Below are positions 8,527 through 16,386 of a stretch of DNA of 64,000 bases, piece by piece. Position numbers and translations under genes: made by a program. The notes under the pieces are model-generated. The model had not been told where the DNA came from and did no database searches. It saw nothing but the letters and a program-made list of their open reading frames with translations. This stretch comes from Alteribacillus persepolensis (lineage in GTDB: Bacteria > Bacillota > Bacilli > Bacillales > Marinococcaceae), in NCBI RefSeq assembly GCF_900099605.1, contig NZ_FNDK01000006.1:84469-148468 (forward strand), read 5' to 3'. The stretch's first letter is position 1. Each line of letters starts with the position of its first letter.

Positions 8527-8628
8527 AGCGCAAGCGCCTGCCCGCTCGAGAATTCTTCGATCCGGGCATGGAAAGCTAAAGGTCAGCTTGCCATGAGCCG
8601 TTCCTTCTTTCAAGGCGCTTGCGCTTTT
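8527..8628 (+). ncRNA. Candidate structured RNA (three-way junction) upstream of arginase
   Basis: The arms AGCGCAAGCGCCT (8527-8539) and AGGCGCTTGCGCT (8613-8625) are perfect complements of 13 bases and close about 73 bases. Inside are a second stem (GCCCG 8540-8544 with CGGGC 8563-8567) and a third (ATGG-AAGCT with AGCTT-CCAT, about 8568-8594). The closing stem runs into TTTTCTTT, as in a terminator. It ends about 40 bases before the GTG of the arginase. It could be a cis-acting attenuator or a copy of a dispersed GCGCAAGCGCC-type repeat; I cannot decide without a search. Confidence 0.45.
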
Positions 8629-8666
8629 CTTTGTTGAGATATAAAAATAGGAAAGGAGAGGAGAAG

Positions 8667-9566
8667 GTGAATCAAAACATTTCAATGGTTGGGGTGCCGA
8701 TGGACTTAGGTCAAAATAGGCGCGGTGTTGATATGGGACCTAGTGCGATTCGCTATGCAGGAGTTATCGAGAGACTCGAAGCACTAGGATACCGTGTTGA
8801 AGACAAAGGGGATATTGCAATTGAAAAAAAAGATGCTGTGAAAGCGTCACCTAAAAATTTAAGTAATCTATACGCGGTGACAAAAGCAAATGAAAAATTA
8901 GCTGAAACAGTTGCTTCTATTTATGAAAAAAACGCTTTTCCATTAGTTATTGGAGGAGACCATAGCATTGCTATTGGTACAATTGCAGGGGCTTCGGGGT
9001 ATTTTGAGAATCTCGGGGTCATTTGGTACGATGCGCACGGTGACTTGAACACGGCACAAACTTCTCCTTCTGGTAATATTCATGGGATGCCGCTTGCTGT
9101 ATCGCTTGGGATGGGACATCCGTCGTTAACGAACATACAAACAAGCAAGCCAAAAATAAAACCAGAAAATGTTGTGATTATCGGTGCTCGAGAGCTTGAT
9201 GCAGGGGAAAAAGATTATATACGCCAATCCAAGATGCCCGTATACACGATGCATGAAGTCGACCGGCTTGGTATGTCAGAAGTAATGCGGCGGGCCATTA
9301 CATATTTAGAAGACAAATGTGATGGAGTGCATCTAAGTCTTGATTTAGACGGCTTAGACCCGCACGATGCTCCAGGTGTTGGAACACCAGTCATAGGCGG
9401 GTTAAGCTATCGTGAGAGCCATTTGGCAATGGAAATGCTGGCAGAATCCGATTTCATTACATCTTGTGAGTTTGTGGAAGTAAATCCGATTTTAGATGAG
9501 AAAAACAGAACGGCAGAAGCAGCTGTAGCATTAATGGGCTCATTGTTCGGTGAAAAATTGAAGTGA
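8667..9566 (+). CDS. rocF: Arginase
   Basis: 299 residues from a GTG at 8667 behind AAGGAGAGGAG; an in-frame ATG at 8619 lies inside the leader hairpin and is unlikely. It hydrolyses arginine to ornithine and urea in the cytosol with two Mn ions. With this start the metal ligands fall at His99 (GGDHSI), Asp122, His124 and Asp126 (DAHGD), and Asp226 and Asp228 (DLDGLD), which is exactly the numbering known for Bacillus caldovelox arginase. The start MVGVPMDLGQNRRGVDMGPS is typical. It is followed 19 bases later by aspartase, a likely operon. In B. subtilis rocF is elsewhere, with rocDE, so its place between glcK and yqgV is a local insertion. Confidence 0.96.
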   Translation: MNQNISMVGVPMDLGQNRRGVDMGPSAIRYAGVIERLEALGYRVEDKGDIAIEKKDAVKASPKNLSNLYAVTKANEKLAETVASIYEKNAFPLVIGGDHSIAIGTIAGASGYFENLGVIWYDAHGDLNTAQTSPSGNIHGMPLAVSLGMGHPSLTNIQTSKPKIKPENVVIIGARELDAGEKDYIRQSKMPVYTMHEVDRLGMSEVMRRAITYLEDKCDGVHLSLDLDGLDPHDAPGVGTPVIGGLSYRESHLAMEMLAESDFITSCEFVEVNPILDEKNRTAEAAVALMGSLFGEKLK

Positions 9567-9585
9567 GAAGAAGGAGAGAACAAAC

Positions 9586-11004
9586 ATGAGTGAATTTCGT
9601 ACGGAAAGAGATTTTTTGGGTGAAAAACAAGTTCCAAAAGACGCCTACTACGGTATTCAAACCATTCGAGCAAAGGAAAATTTTCCAATAACTGGATATC
9701 CGCCGCATCCAGAATTAATCAAGGCGTTTGGCTATGTAAAAAAAGCAGCTGCGATGGCCAATAGAGATGTTGGAGTTTTAAATAAAAACATTGCAAAAGC
9801 GGTTATTGAAGCTGCGACAGAAGTGATAGAAGGTGCTCTTAATGAACAGTTTATTGTTGATGCGATACAAGGCGGTGCCGGCACATCATTTAATATGAAT
9901 GCCAATGAAGTAATCGCCAACAGGGCAATAGAGATATTAGGAGGCAGTAAGGGGCATTATTTAACGGTCAGCCCTAATACACACGTCAATATGGCGCAAT
10001 CTACGAACGATTCTTTTCCAACAGCGATTCATATTGCCTCCCTAAACTTGGCAAAAGGCTTAATGAAGTCGTTAGAGCAAGTTATTGCTGCGTTAAAAGA
10101 TAAAGAACGAGAATTTGACCAAGTAATAAAAATGGGAAGAACTCATTTGCAGGATGCGGTGCCTATTAGACTAGGGCAGGAGTTTGGTGCATACAGCCGT
10201 GTGCTGCAAAGAGACTTAAACCGTATTAAAGGTTCTGTAGACCATCTTCATGAAATTAACATGGGGGCTACAGCCGTCGGAACGGGGCTGAACGCTAAAC
10301 CAGAATATATTGAAAAAGTAGCAGAGTATTTAAGAGACCTGACGGGGCTTCCTTTGTACAGCGCTGAAAATTTAGTCGATGCTACGCAAAACACGGATGC
10401 TTATACGGAACTGTCAGCTGCTTTAAAAGTGCATGCCATTAATCTCTCAAAAATTGCTAATGATCTGCGTTTAATGAGTTCCGGACCAAGAACAGGGTTA
10501 AATGAAATCAATCTCCCGCCAAGACAGCCAGGCTCTTCTATCATGCCTGGAAAAGTCAATCCAGTTATGTGTGAAGTCATGAATCAAGTATCGTTTCAAG
10601 TAATTGGGAATGATCAAACGATCAGCATGGCATCAGAAGCAGGCCAGCTTGAGTTGAATGTAATGGAACCGGTGTTAGTGTTTAATTTGTTACAGTCGCT
10701 GTCTGTTCTGCAAAACGGGCTGCAAGTGTTCAGGGAGCATGCGATTGTTGGCATCAGTGCGAATATAGAGCACTGCCGGGAGATGGTAGAGCATAGTGTA
10801 GGCATTATTACGGCTGTTAACCCGCACGTTGGCTACGAAACAGCTTCTCGTATTGCCAAAGAAGCCATCGAGACAGGAAGAAGCGTGAGAGAAATTTGCT
10901 TAGAACGTGATATTTTAAGCGGAGAAGAGTTAGATGAAATACTTGATACAAAAGAAATGACTAATCCTGGTATTGCAGGGGCAAAATTTTTATTCGGATC
11001 TTAA
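9586..11004 (+). CDS. aspA: Aspartate ammonia-lyase (aspartase)
   Basis: 472 residues, the usual length. It converts aspartate to fumarate and ammonia. The superfamily signature GSSIMPGKVNP spans 316-326, and the catalytic serine is Ser318, the same position as in the Bacillus YM55-1 enzyme. MGRTHLQDAVP and AQSTNDSFPTA are the other two conserved blocks. Fumarase C shares the fold, but the QPGSSIMPGKVNP context and the RQPG lead-in fit aspartase better. It sits directly behind arginase with its own GAAGGAG site. Together they break down Arg and Asp. Confidence 0.9.
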   Translation: MSEFRTERDFLGEKQVPKDAYYGIQTIRAKENFPITGYPPHPELIKAFGYVKKAAAMANRDVGVLNKNIAKAVIEAATEVIEGALNEQFIVDAIQGGAGTSFNMNANEVIANRAIEILGGSKGHYLTVSPNTHVNMAQSTNDSFPTAIHIASLNLAKGLMKSLEQVIAALKDKEREFDQVIKMGRTHLQDAVPIRLGQEFGAYSRVLQRDLNRIKGSVDHLHEINMGATAVGTGLNAKPEYIEKVAEYLRDLTGLPLYSAENLVDATQNTDAYTELSAALKVHAINLSKIANDLRLMSSGPRTGLNEINLPPRQPGSSIMPGKVNPVMCEVMNQVSFQVIGNDQTISMASEAGQLELNVMEPVLVFNLLQSLSVLQNGLQVFREHAIVGISANIEHCREMVEHSVGIITAVNPHVGYETASRIAKEAIETGRSVREICLERDILSGEELDEILDTKEMTNPGIAGAKFLFGS

Positions 11005-11012
11005 TGAAAACA

Positions 11013-11165
11013 GAGCTGTCCCAAAAGGTTTTTCATAGCTGAAATGTACGTAGAATCCTGCGGGAACAGCAACAGCTGAAAATCCCGCAGTGAACCGTTT
11101 TTGCTCAAGAAGAAGCTGAAGCGCTGCTTATGGAAAGCGAAGTGTATGGCGGCTGATGTTCATCA
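11013..11165. repeat. Decayed dispersed repeat with IS-end-like motif downstream of aspA
   Basis: It begins 9 bases after the aspA stop with GAGCTGTCCCAAAAGG, which resembles the motifs at 52170 and 63865. It continues with TCCTGCGGGAACAGC and AAATCCCGCAG, an inverted repeat, then AGAAGCTGAAGCGCTGC and ATGGAAAGCGAAGTGTATGG. This composition is familiar as a short intergenic repeat of Bacillus genomes, recalled from memory. Confidence 0.45.
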
Positions 11166-11263
11166 AAAATAAGGCCACCCCGATTTACGGAACAAATCCT
11201 TTACAAATACAGCACACAGCGTTGTGCTTTTTTAAAAAATAATAGAGGAGAAAGGGACGTTTC

Positions 11264-11875
11264 ATGCTGCACGGAAATAAATTAGTAATTATTTTGCCAG
11301 CTGTTTTAGTGGTATTCCTGTTTGCAGGAGGTAGCTTTTACATACAACAGGCAGAAGTGGTTCAAAACGATAATTTGGATGAGGAAATTGAGTGGGAAAC
11401 GTCACTTGAACAGACAGAAAAAGTGTCTAGGCTAACAGCTGCGTGGAACTGGAACGCTACTCCTGATGATGGTGTGCAGGGCAATGATTATATTGGTGTG
11501 ACGTTTATTGGAGAAAATGGTGAAACGCTGTCCCCTGATGACATTGATCATTATCAGCTGAAGCTAGAAGGCGGAGAAGATATGGAGGGGAAAACGGTGG
11601 ATAATGGTATTGTTTTTTCCTTTCCAAATGAAGTTCATGAAAATCAAGTGTTGGGTAAAAGCGGCTCTTTCACAGTGGATATTTCGAATACATCGCCAAC
11701 ACGTGCAGTGATCAGTCATTTACACACATGGGAAAGCCATGAAGGGTTACAGTCGGAAGATGCTAGGTTTTTTGAACCGCAATTTGTGGGTAAAGAGACT
11801 AGTGATGAATCTTTTTACTGGGTGTCGGAGCGTTTTGTTGATGTTAATGAGAAAGGAAGCTCTGCAAACAAATGA
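11264..11875 (+). CDS. Unknown exported or membrane-anchored protein
   Basis: 203 residues behind AGAGGAGAAAGGG. Residues 6-25 form a hydrophobic signal or anchor (LVIILPAVLVVFLFAGGSF) with no lipobox cysteine. The mature part is acidic and looks beta-rich, with WNWNATPDDGVQGNDYIGVTF, then SFTVDISNTSPTRAVISHLHTW. It overlaps the next gene by 4 bases (ATGA), so the two are translationally coupled. I recognise no family. An extracytoplasmic Ig-like or beta-sandwich fold is a guess. Confidence 0.7.
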   Translation: MLHGNKLVIILPAVLVVFLFAGGSFYIQQAEVVQNDNLDEEIEWETSLEQTEKVSRLTAAWNWNATPDDGVQGNDYIGVTFIGENGETLSPDDIDHYQLKLEGGEDMEGKTVDNGIVFSFPNEVHENQVLGKSGSFTVDISNTSPTRAVISHLHTWESHEGLQSEDARFFEPQFVGKETSDESFYWVSERFVDVNEKGSSANK

Positions 11876-12930
11876 AAGGCCTCTCTTATCAAAATGGAGT
11901 TATTTTCTTTGGAAATGAATATATTGGCTGGGGCAGATTGAATCGGCACCAAAAACCTGAATCATTCGTTCTTCCTTTAAATGGGAAAACAGTATGGACG
12001 ATTGTTTGGCACGTTTTCCTGTCGATGCCGCTTTGGTATTTAGTTTTGTTTTTTCTATGGACAGCCGGTGTGTTTGTGTCGGCGGTGCTGGATGGGTTAA
12101 ATATTGAACATGTTCGTATCCCTTTTTACACGTTTATTTATTTTCTGTTAGGAACCCATTTTATTTTCCCAGAACAGTTAAAAAAATTTCACGGAGCAGA
12201 ACACAAAGTCTTTAGCTATCGAGGTCCCAAAAAAAGAAGCAGCTGGCCGCGTATAAAAAAAGCAGCAATCACCAATCGTTACTGTTCAACAAATATTGTC
12301 GTTCTGTATTTTTTAATTGTGATGATGGCTGTTTGTGCCCTGTTTCCATGGTTTTCTCTTGATAGGCTTTTACCTTTTGTGTCATATGGTGCTCTATTTG
12401 TTGTGCCGATTGTTCACCGTGTGTTGCAAACAAAGAAAATGGGTTTTTTACGAAAACCGGTGCTTGTGGTTTCATATTTTTTGCAACGTTATATAACGTG
12501 TGCTCCCCCAGAAAGAATTCATCTGTTAACAGCAGTTGATGCTTACCGAGCTCTCAGCCAAAAAGAGTTTCCTCATTTATTGCAGACGAACAAACCAAAA
12601 AAGGAGGAAAAACAAATGGCAATTATGGATGTAACAATTGTTCCGGTAGGCACAAACTCACCCGGGATGAGCGAGAATGTCGCTGAAATGCAAGAAGTGT
12701 TGAAACGGTATGAAGCCAGGGTGGATTATGAACTCACACCGATGAGTACTATTATTGAAGGGAACTTAGACGATTTATTTGCAATTACAAAAGAGCTGCA
12801 TGAAGTTCCATTTCAAAAAGGGGTGGACAGGGTAGCGACAAACATTCGTATTGATGATCGAAGAGATAAAGGCAGAAAAGGAATGAAAGAGAAGATGCAG
12901 TCAGTAAAAAACAAACAAAAACAAGATTAA
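11872..12930 (+). CDS. DUF1385 membrane protein fused in frame to a YqgV/MTH1187 thiamine-binding domain
   Basis: 352 residues with no stop between two parts that are usually separate genes. Residues 1-240 are a DUF1385-type (YqhQ-like) membrane protein with about four membrane spans and the family motif FHGAEHK. Residues 249-352 (MAIMDVTIVPVGTNSPGMSENV onward) are a complete MTH1187/YqgV domain, a small ferredoxin-like fold reported to bind thiamine. The joint reads KPKKEEKQ and is encoded by AAAAAAGGAGGAAAAACAA, i.e. a ribosome-binding site read as protein. The fusion may be real, or the short protein may also be made from the inner ATG at 12616. Coupled to the gene upstream. Confidence 0.8.
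   Translation: MKGLSYQNGVIFFGNEYIGWGRLNRHQKPESFVLPLNGKTVWTIVWHVFLSMPLWYLVLFFLWTAGVFVSAVLDGLNIEHVRIPFYTFIYFLLGTHFIFPEQLKKFHGAEHKVFSYRGPKKRSSWPRIKKAAITNRYCSTNIVVLYFLIVMMAVCALFPWFSLDRLLPFVSYGALFVVPIVHRVLQTKKMGFLRKPVLVVSYFLQRYITCAPPERIHLLTAVDAYRALSQKEFPHLLQTNKPKKEEKQMAIMDVTIVPVGTNSPGMSENVAEMQEVLKRYEARVDYELTPMSTIIEGNLDDLFAITKELHEVPFQKGVDRVATNIRIDDRRDKGRKGMKEKMQSVKNKQKQD
12600..12608 (+). promoter_or_regulatory. Internal Shine-Dalgarno inside the fusion gene
   Basis: AAAGGAGG lies 7 bases before the in-frame ATG at 12616, the best site of the locus. It strongly suggests independent initiation of the YqgV-like product. Confidence 0.75.
12616..12930 (+). CDS. yqgV: YqgV/MTH1187-family thiamine-binding protein (internal start product)
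   Basis: 104 residues if translation begins at 12616 behind the AAAGGAGG site. The length matches stand-alone YqgV, and the sequence shows the family pattern DVTIVPVGT, YELTPMSTIIEG and DRVATNIRIDDRRDK. Position after glcK also matches yqgV of B. subtilis. It lies wholly inside the longer open reading frame and shares its stop. Whether the cell makes the long form, the short form or both cannot be read from the sequence. Confidence 0.6.
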   Translation: MAIMDVTIVPVGTNSPGMSENVAEMQEVLKRYEARVDYELTPMSTIIEGNLDDLFAITKELHEVPFQKGVDRVATNIRIDDRRDKGRKGMKEKMQSVKNKQKQD

Positions 12931-12979
12931 AGCTTGATTTGTTGTATGTAGTAGATGAGAAAAATACAAAGCTGCTTAA

Positions 12980-13022
12980 AAAGCCAGCGCTGTTAAGGGA
13001 AACATGCGCTGGCTTTGTTTAA
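12980..13022 (+). terminator. Terminator after the fusion gene
   Basis: AAAGCCAGCGC and GCGCTGGCTTT form an 11-bp perfect stem, followed by GTTT. Confidence 0.85.
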
Positions 13023-13125
13023 AAGTTCCTTGCCTTTACTTGACCTGAGCTTCTTTCTTTTAAAGTACTTGCGTGTTTCTTATATGAGCCGCGTTAGCAT
13101 AGGTGAGGCAGCGGTGTCGTTAACA

Positions 13126-13188
13126 TATAAAGAAAATATGGCCACCGCCAAGTCCTCAGGTATCGGCGGTGGCCATATTTTCTTTATA
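13126..13188. terminator. 24-bp perfect hairpin, terminator for tRNA-Gln on the minus strand
   Basis: The left arm (13126-13149) and right arm (13165-13188) are perfect complements of 24 bases around a 15-base loop. The core is ATGGCCACCGCC/GGCGGTGGCCAT with AT-rich outer ends giving U-rich exits in both directions. Confidence 0.75.
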
Positions 13189-13209
13189 ATAAGATAAGTA
13201 TGTCACAGT

Positions 13210-13284
13210 TGGCTGGGATGGCAGGGTTCGAACCTGCGCATCACGGAATCAAAATCCGTTGCCTTACCACTTGGCTACATCCCA
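13210..13284 (-). tRNA. trnQ: tRNA-Gln (anticodon UUG)
   Basis: Read on the minus strand. The acceptor stem is TGGGATG with CATCCCA, the discriminator is G and CCA is encoded. The anticodon arm is ACGGA-TTTTGAT-TCCGT, so positions 34-36 are TTG (Gln). The T arm is GCAGGTTCGAACCTGC and the D arm contains AGTGGTAAGGC. Length 75 with CCA. Confidence 0.95.
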
Positions 13285-13326
13285 TCGACATTTTTTATTA
13301 TAGCCGCGTGGCAATTTTTTATGCAA

Positions 13327-13339
13327 AAAAATATCTTTT
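13327..13339 (+). promoter_or_regulatory. Possible ComK half-box upstream of comGA
   Basis: AAAA-N5-TTTT matches one AT-box of the ComK consensus. A second box at a standard spacing is not obvious, so support is weak. Confidence 0.3.
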
Positions 13340-13401
13340 TTTGAAGGAATTTCAAAAACAACAACGAATATGTATTATGAAATAGAAAGAGAGGTGGTTT
13401 A

Positions 13402-14448
13402 TTGTCGAATATTGAATGGGAAAGTACAACATTAATTGAACGTGCCCTGGCTCTTTATGCAACAGATATTCACTTTCATCCTCATGAAAAATATACTTCA
13501 CTGTTTTTTCGCCTCCGAGGGAAGCTGCAGCTAATGCAGACGTTGAAAAAACGAGAAGCCGAGCGATTAATTGCTCATTTTAAATTCAGGGCAGGAATGG
13601 ACATTGGCGAGCAAAGGCGTCCTCAAAGCGGATCAATGACGATGAAGCATACATCTCTTCCTGTTAACCTGCGTTTTTCGACGGTGCCCTCATATTTCCA
13701 TGAAAGTTTATCCATCCGTATTCTCCCACAAACTTCTTTTCTCACATTATCTTCGTTATCTTTTGTACGTCCTGTTATTAACCATTTCAAACAACTGCTC
13801 GGATATTCCCATGGGTTAATCATTGTCACTGGACCGACTGGTTCAGGAAAAACAACAACATTGTATACGTTGATGAAAACGCATCAGCGCATGTACCACT
13901 CACGTGTTATTAGTATTGAAGACCCTATAGAAATACGAAGTGCGGACTTTATTCAAACACAGGTAAATAATAAAGCTGGATTGACCTATGCGGAAATGTT
14001 AAAAGCATCTCTTCGTCATGATCCTGATCTTTTAATGGTAGGAGAAATTAGAGATAAAGAAACAGCGGAGCTTGCGATACGTGCAGCATTAACGGGACAT
14101 CTTGTGTTAACGACGATGCATGCTCATTCTCCACAAGGAGCGATTCAACGGCTGTTTGATTTTGGTTTTACTCCACAGGATTTAAAAGAAACGCTTCGAT
14201 GTATTGCCTCACAAACGCTAAAACAACGTTACTGTCCTTTATGCCAACAGGAAAATGTATCCCCTTTTTGCACCCATTTAGGCAGTTCATCCCGTATCGC
14301 TTTGTTTGATATTTTAAGTGAAACACTATTACAACATAGTATAGATGAACCAAACCATATGTCTCTTTCTTTTTCTATGGGAGGACAAATGAAAAAAGGA
14401 ACAGCGCTTGGGTTGTTTAAAAGTGATGAAGAAAGGAAGAAGCAATAA
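13402..14448 (+). CDS. comGA: Competence pilus assembly ATPase ComGA
   Basis: 348 residues from a TTG behind GAGAGGTGG. This GspE/PilB-type secretion ATPase powers assembly of the competence pseudopilus at the membrane. The Walker A motif is GPTGSGKTT at 144-152. An Asp box (VISIEDPIE), a Walker B-type region (DPDLLMVGEIRD) and a His box (LTGHLVLTTMHAH) follow. A CPLC...C pair is present near residue 280. It is the first gene of comG and is typically ComK-controlled. Confidence 0.95.
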   Translation: MSNIEWESTTLIERALALYATDIHFHPHEKYTSLFFRLRGKLQLMQTLKKREAERLIAHFKFRAGMDIGEQRRPQSGSMTMKHTSLPVNLRFSTVPSYFHESLSIRILPQTSFLTLSSLSFVRPVINHFKQLLGYSHGLIIVTGPTGSGKTTTLYTLMKTHQRMYHSRVISIEDPIEIRSADFIQTQVNNKAGLTYAEMLKASLRHDPDLLMVGEIRDKETAELAIRAALTGHLVLTTMHAHSPQGAIQRLFDFGFTPQDLKETLRCIASQTLKQRYCPLCQQENVSPFCTHLGSSSRIALFDILSETLLQHSIDEPNHMSLSFSMGGQMKKGTALGLFKSDEERKKQ

Positions 14449-14451
14449 TGT

Positions 14452-15480
14452 ATGAAAACGAAATGGCCTAAACAAACTGCTGCAGATGTTTTAATCAAAT
14501 CAAGTGAGCTGTTAGGACAAGGTTACCCGCTTGATGAAGTATTACAACTTGTTAGTTTTGAACAGAACGATGATATGAAGGAAAGGCTGTATCAAATGCG
14601 TCTTGCACTTCGAGCAGGAATTCCGCTTCATGAAGTATTAAAAGAGCAGCTCTTTCCTTCTGATGTTACTGCCTATGTATATTTTTCGGAGCAATTTGGC
14701 TCCCTAGAGCAAGGACTGTATGGTGCGGGGGAGCTTTATTTAAAAAGAATACATGCATGGCAGAGTATAAAAAAACTTATGAGTTACCCACTTCTTTTAT
14801 TATGGCTGCTTGTGTTTGTAGCCATGGTCATGGTGCATTTTTTGTTTCCTCAATTCCGCGCATTGTTTGACTCTCTCCACATGGATTTTCCCTTATTAAC
14901 CTTAATCATGCTGCAACTATTTCAATATGCTCCACTTCTTTTTCTCGTGCTTTTTTGTTTACTTGGCGTCTGTTTTTTATACTACTTTAAAAGGTTTCGA
15001 CATTACTCTTCTCAAAAACAAGTTCACTTGCTTTTGCAGGTTCCATTTGTGCGTTCAAGTGTCCGCCTTTTTCTTACCTACTACTTTGCCTTGCAGTTTG
15101 GCAGCATGTTGAAAGGCGGCCTGTCTGTGTATGAAGCATTGCAAGTATTTGAAAAACAACACCATTTTCCATTTTTTCAAGATGAAGGCCGTGTGCTCAA
15201 ACAGCAGTTAAAAGACGGTTATTCTCTTAACGAAGCACTTGCTAAGGCAGACTATTACCGAAAAGATTTAACGCATGTTATCCAGCACGGACAAGCATCG
15301 GGAAAGCTCGGATACGATTTGTATTTTTACAGCGAAAAGGTACTGAATGTTCTGGAAGAAAAGACGAAAAAATGGATGATGACGATGCAGCCAATTATGT
15401 TCTGTGCGATTGGAATTGTGATTTTGGCGATGTTTTTGTCTGTGTTTTTGCCAATGTTTCAATTGATGACCACGATATAA
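14452..15480 (+). CDS. comGB: Competence pilus inner membrane protein ComGB
   Basis: 342 residues, GspF/PilC family. Two cytosolic helical GspF domains (about 10-120 and 200-310) are separated by two membrane spans near 115-170, and a third span lies at the C terminus (PIMFCAIGIVILAMFLSVFLP). It is the polytopic platform that couples ComGA to pilin assembly. It starts 3 bases after comGA ends. Confidence 0.93.
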   Translation: MKTKWPKQTAADVLIKSSELLGQGYPLDEVLQLVSFEQNDDMKERLYQMRLALRAGIPLHEVLKEQLFPSDVTAYVYFSEQFGSLEQGLYGAGELYLKRIHAWQSIKKLMSYPLLLLWLLVFVAMVMVHFLFPQFRALFDSLHMDFPLLTLIMLQLFQYAPLLFLVLFCLLGVCFLYYFKRFRHYSSQKQVHLLLQVPFVRSSVRLFLTYYFALQFGSMLKGGLSVYEALQVFEKQHHFPFFQDEGRVLKQQLKDGYSLNEALAKADYYRKDLTHVIQHGQASGKLGYDLYFYSEKVLNVLEEKTKKWMMTMQPIMFCAIGIVILAMFLSVFLPMFQLMTTI

Positions 15481-15492
15481 AAGGAGGACAAA

Positions 15493-15654
15493 ATGTCTTA
15501 TTCAAAAAAGGAAATATGGCAGGAGAAAGTAGCATATCAACTCGAGCAGATGGAACTGCGCATCCATGCTTTAGAAGAAACAAAGGAAAAGGATATTGTC
15601 AGTCTCCTTCAATTGACTGCACGTGAAAAAAATAAAAGGGAGAGGTTTGAATGA
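15493..15654 (+). CDS. Unrecognised 53-residue coiled-coil protein inside the comG operon
   Basis: It has a near-perfect AAAGGAGG site 6-7 bases before the ATG, and its stop overlaps the comGC start as ATGA, so it is translationally coupled to comGC. The product is highly charged and helical, with heptad-like spacing in VAYQLEQMELRIHALEETKEK, no signal or membrane segment, and a basic tail (REKNKRERFE). B. subtilis has no gene between comGB and comGC. It may be a cytosolic partner of the ATPase or a coupling peptide that tunes comGC translation. Confidence 0.72.
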   Translation: MSYSKKEIWQEKVAYQLEQMELRIHALEETKEKDIVSLLQLTAREKNKRERFE

Positions 15655-15965
15655 GCAGTTCCATTTGGCGTAAACAAGGCTTTACGATGATTGAGATGAT
15701 GATTGTGCTGCTTATTATTACGGTGCTGTTGTTGATTGCTGTGCCCAATATTGTGACGAACAATCATTTAGCCCAATCTAAAGGGTGTGAAGCTACTATG
15801 CAATTGTTAGATGCGCAGGTTGGAGCTTATGCGATTGAATTTAATAAACAGCCGGAATCCTTAGAAGCATTAGTAGAAGAAGATTATGTTGATCGAATAG
15901 TTTGCCCTGATGACACACCTTTAACTTTAGCAGATGGGTCTGTTCAAAAAGTAGAAAATGAATAA
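15651..15965 (+). CDS. comGC: Major competence pseudopilin ComGC
   Basis: 104 residues. The prepilin peptidase site is KQGFTMIEMM, cut before Phe, with the conserved Glu at +5, followed by a hydrophobic helix (IVLLIITVLLLIAVPNIV). Two cysteines (in KGCEA and VCPD) could form the intramolecular disulfide known from ComGC. It builds the pseudopilus that binds external DNA. It overlaps the small upstream gene by 4 bases and comGD by 8. Confidence 0.95.
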   Translation: MSSSIWRKQGFTMIEMMIVLLIITVLLLIAVPNIVTNNHLAQSKGCEATMQLLDAQVGAYAIEFNKQPESLEALVEEDYVDRIVCPDDTPLTLADGSVQKVENE

Positions 15966-16386
15966 AGGTTACACACTCATTGAGATGCTGGTTGTACTGC
16001 TCATTGTGACAGTTGCAATCAGCATCCCCTTACTATCATTTCAGTCCTACAGCGACCAACGCGAGATTGATTACTTTTTAGATACGCTCGCAGAGGATTT
16101 ACAATACGCACAGCAATATGCATATGCCCGTCAAAAATATGTATATGTGACAACGACAGAAAACCATTATTATATTCGCGATACCCATCTTAATGTCGAT
16201 CCTTTAAAACAGAGAAAAATCCCAAAAGGCATAACGTTTGAAGGAACGTTAGCATTGCACGATGTTGCGTATAATGCGAACGGCAATATTAGAAAACCTG
16301 GCACGGTATTAATCAATACGCCAAAAGCAAACTACAAGCTGGTATTTCAGTTAGGGAAAGGGCGGTTTTATATTGAAAAGCGATGA
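15958..16386 (+). CDS. comGD: Minor competence pseudopilin ComGD
   Basis: 142 residues. The type IV pilin-like leader MNKGYTLIEML is followed by a hydrophobic helix and a globular C-terminal domain. Position third among the structural comG genes and size agree with ComGD. The ATG is inside the end of comGC, so translation is coupled. Confidence 0.92.
   Translation: MNKGYTLIEMLVVLLIVTVAISIPLLSFQSYSDQREIDYFLDTLAEDLQYAQQYAYARQKYVYVTTTENHYYIRDTHLNVDPLKQRKIPKGITFEGTLALHDVAYNANGNIRKPGTVLINTPKANYKLVFQLGKGRFYIEKR

Larger units (their letters stand above)
8269..8666. other. Long leader region before the arginase gene
   Basis: No gene. From the left it holds two copies of GTCAGCATA (near 8291 and 8321), a small hairpin terminator (8460-8483), and a larger structured element at 8527-8628. 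It is the only regulatory space in front of the arginase-aspartase pair. Confidence 0.5.
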
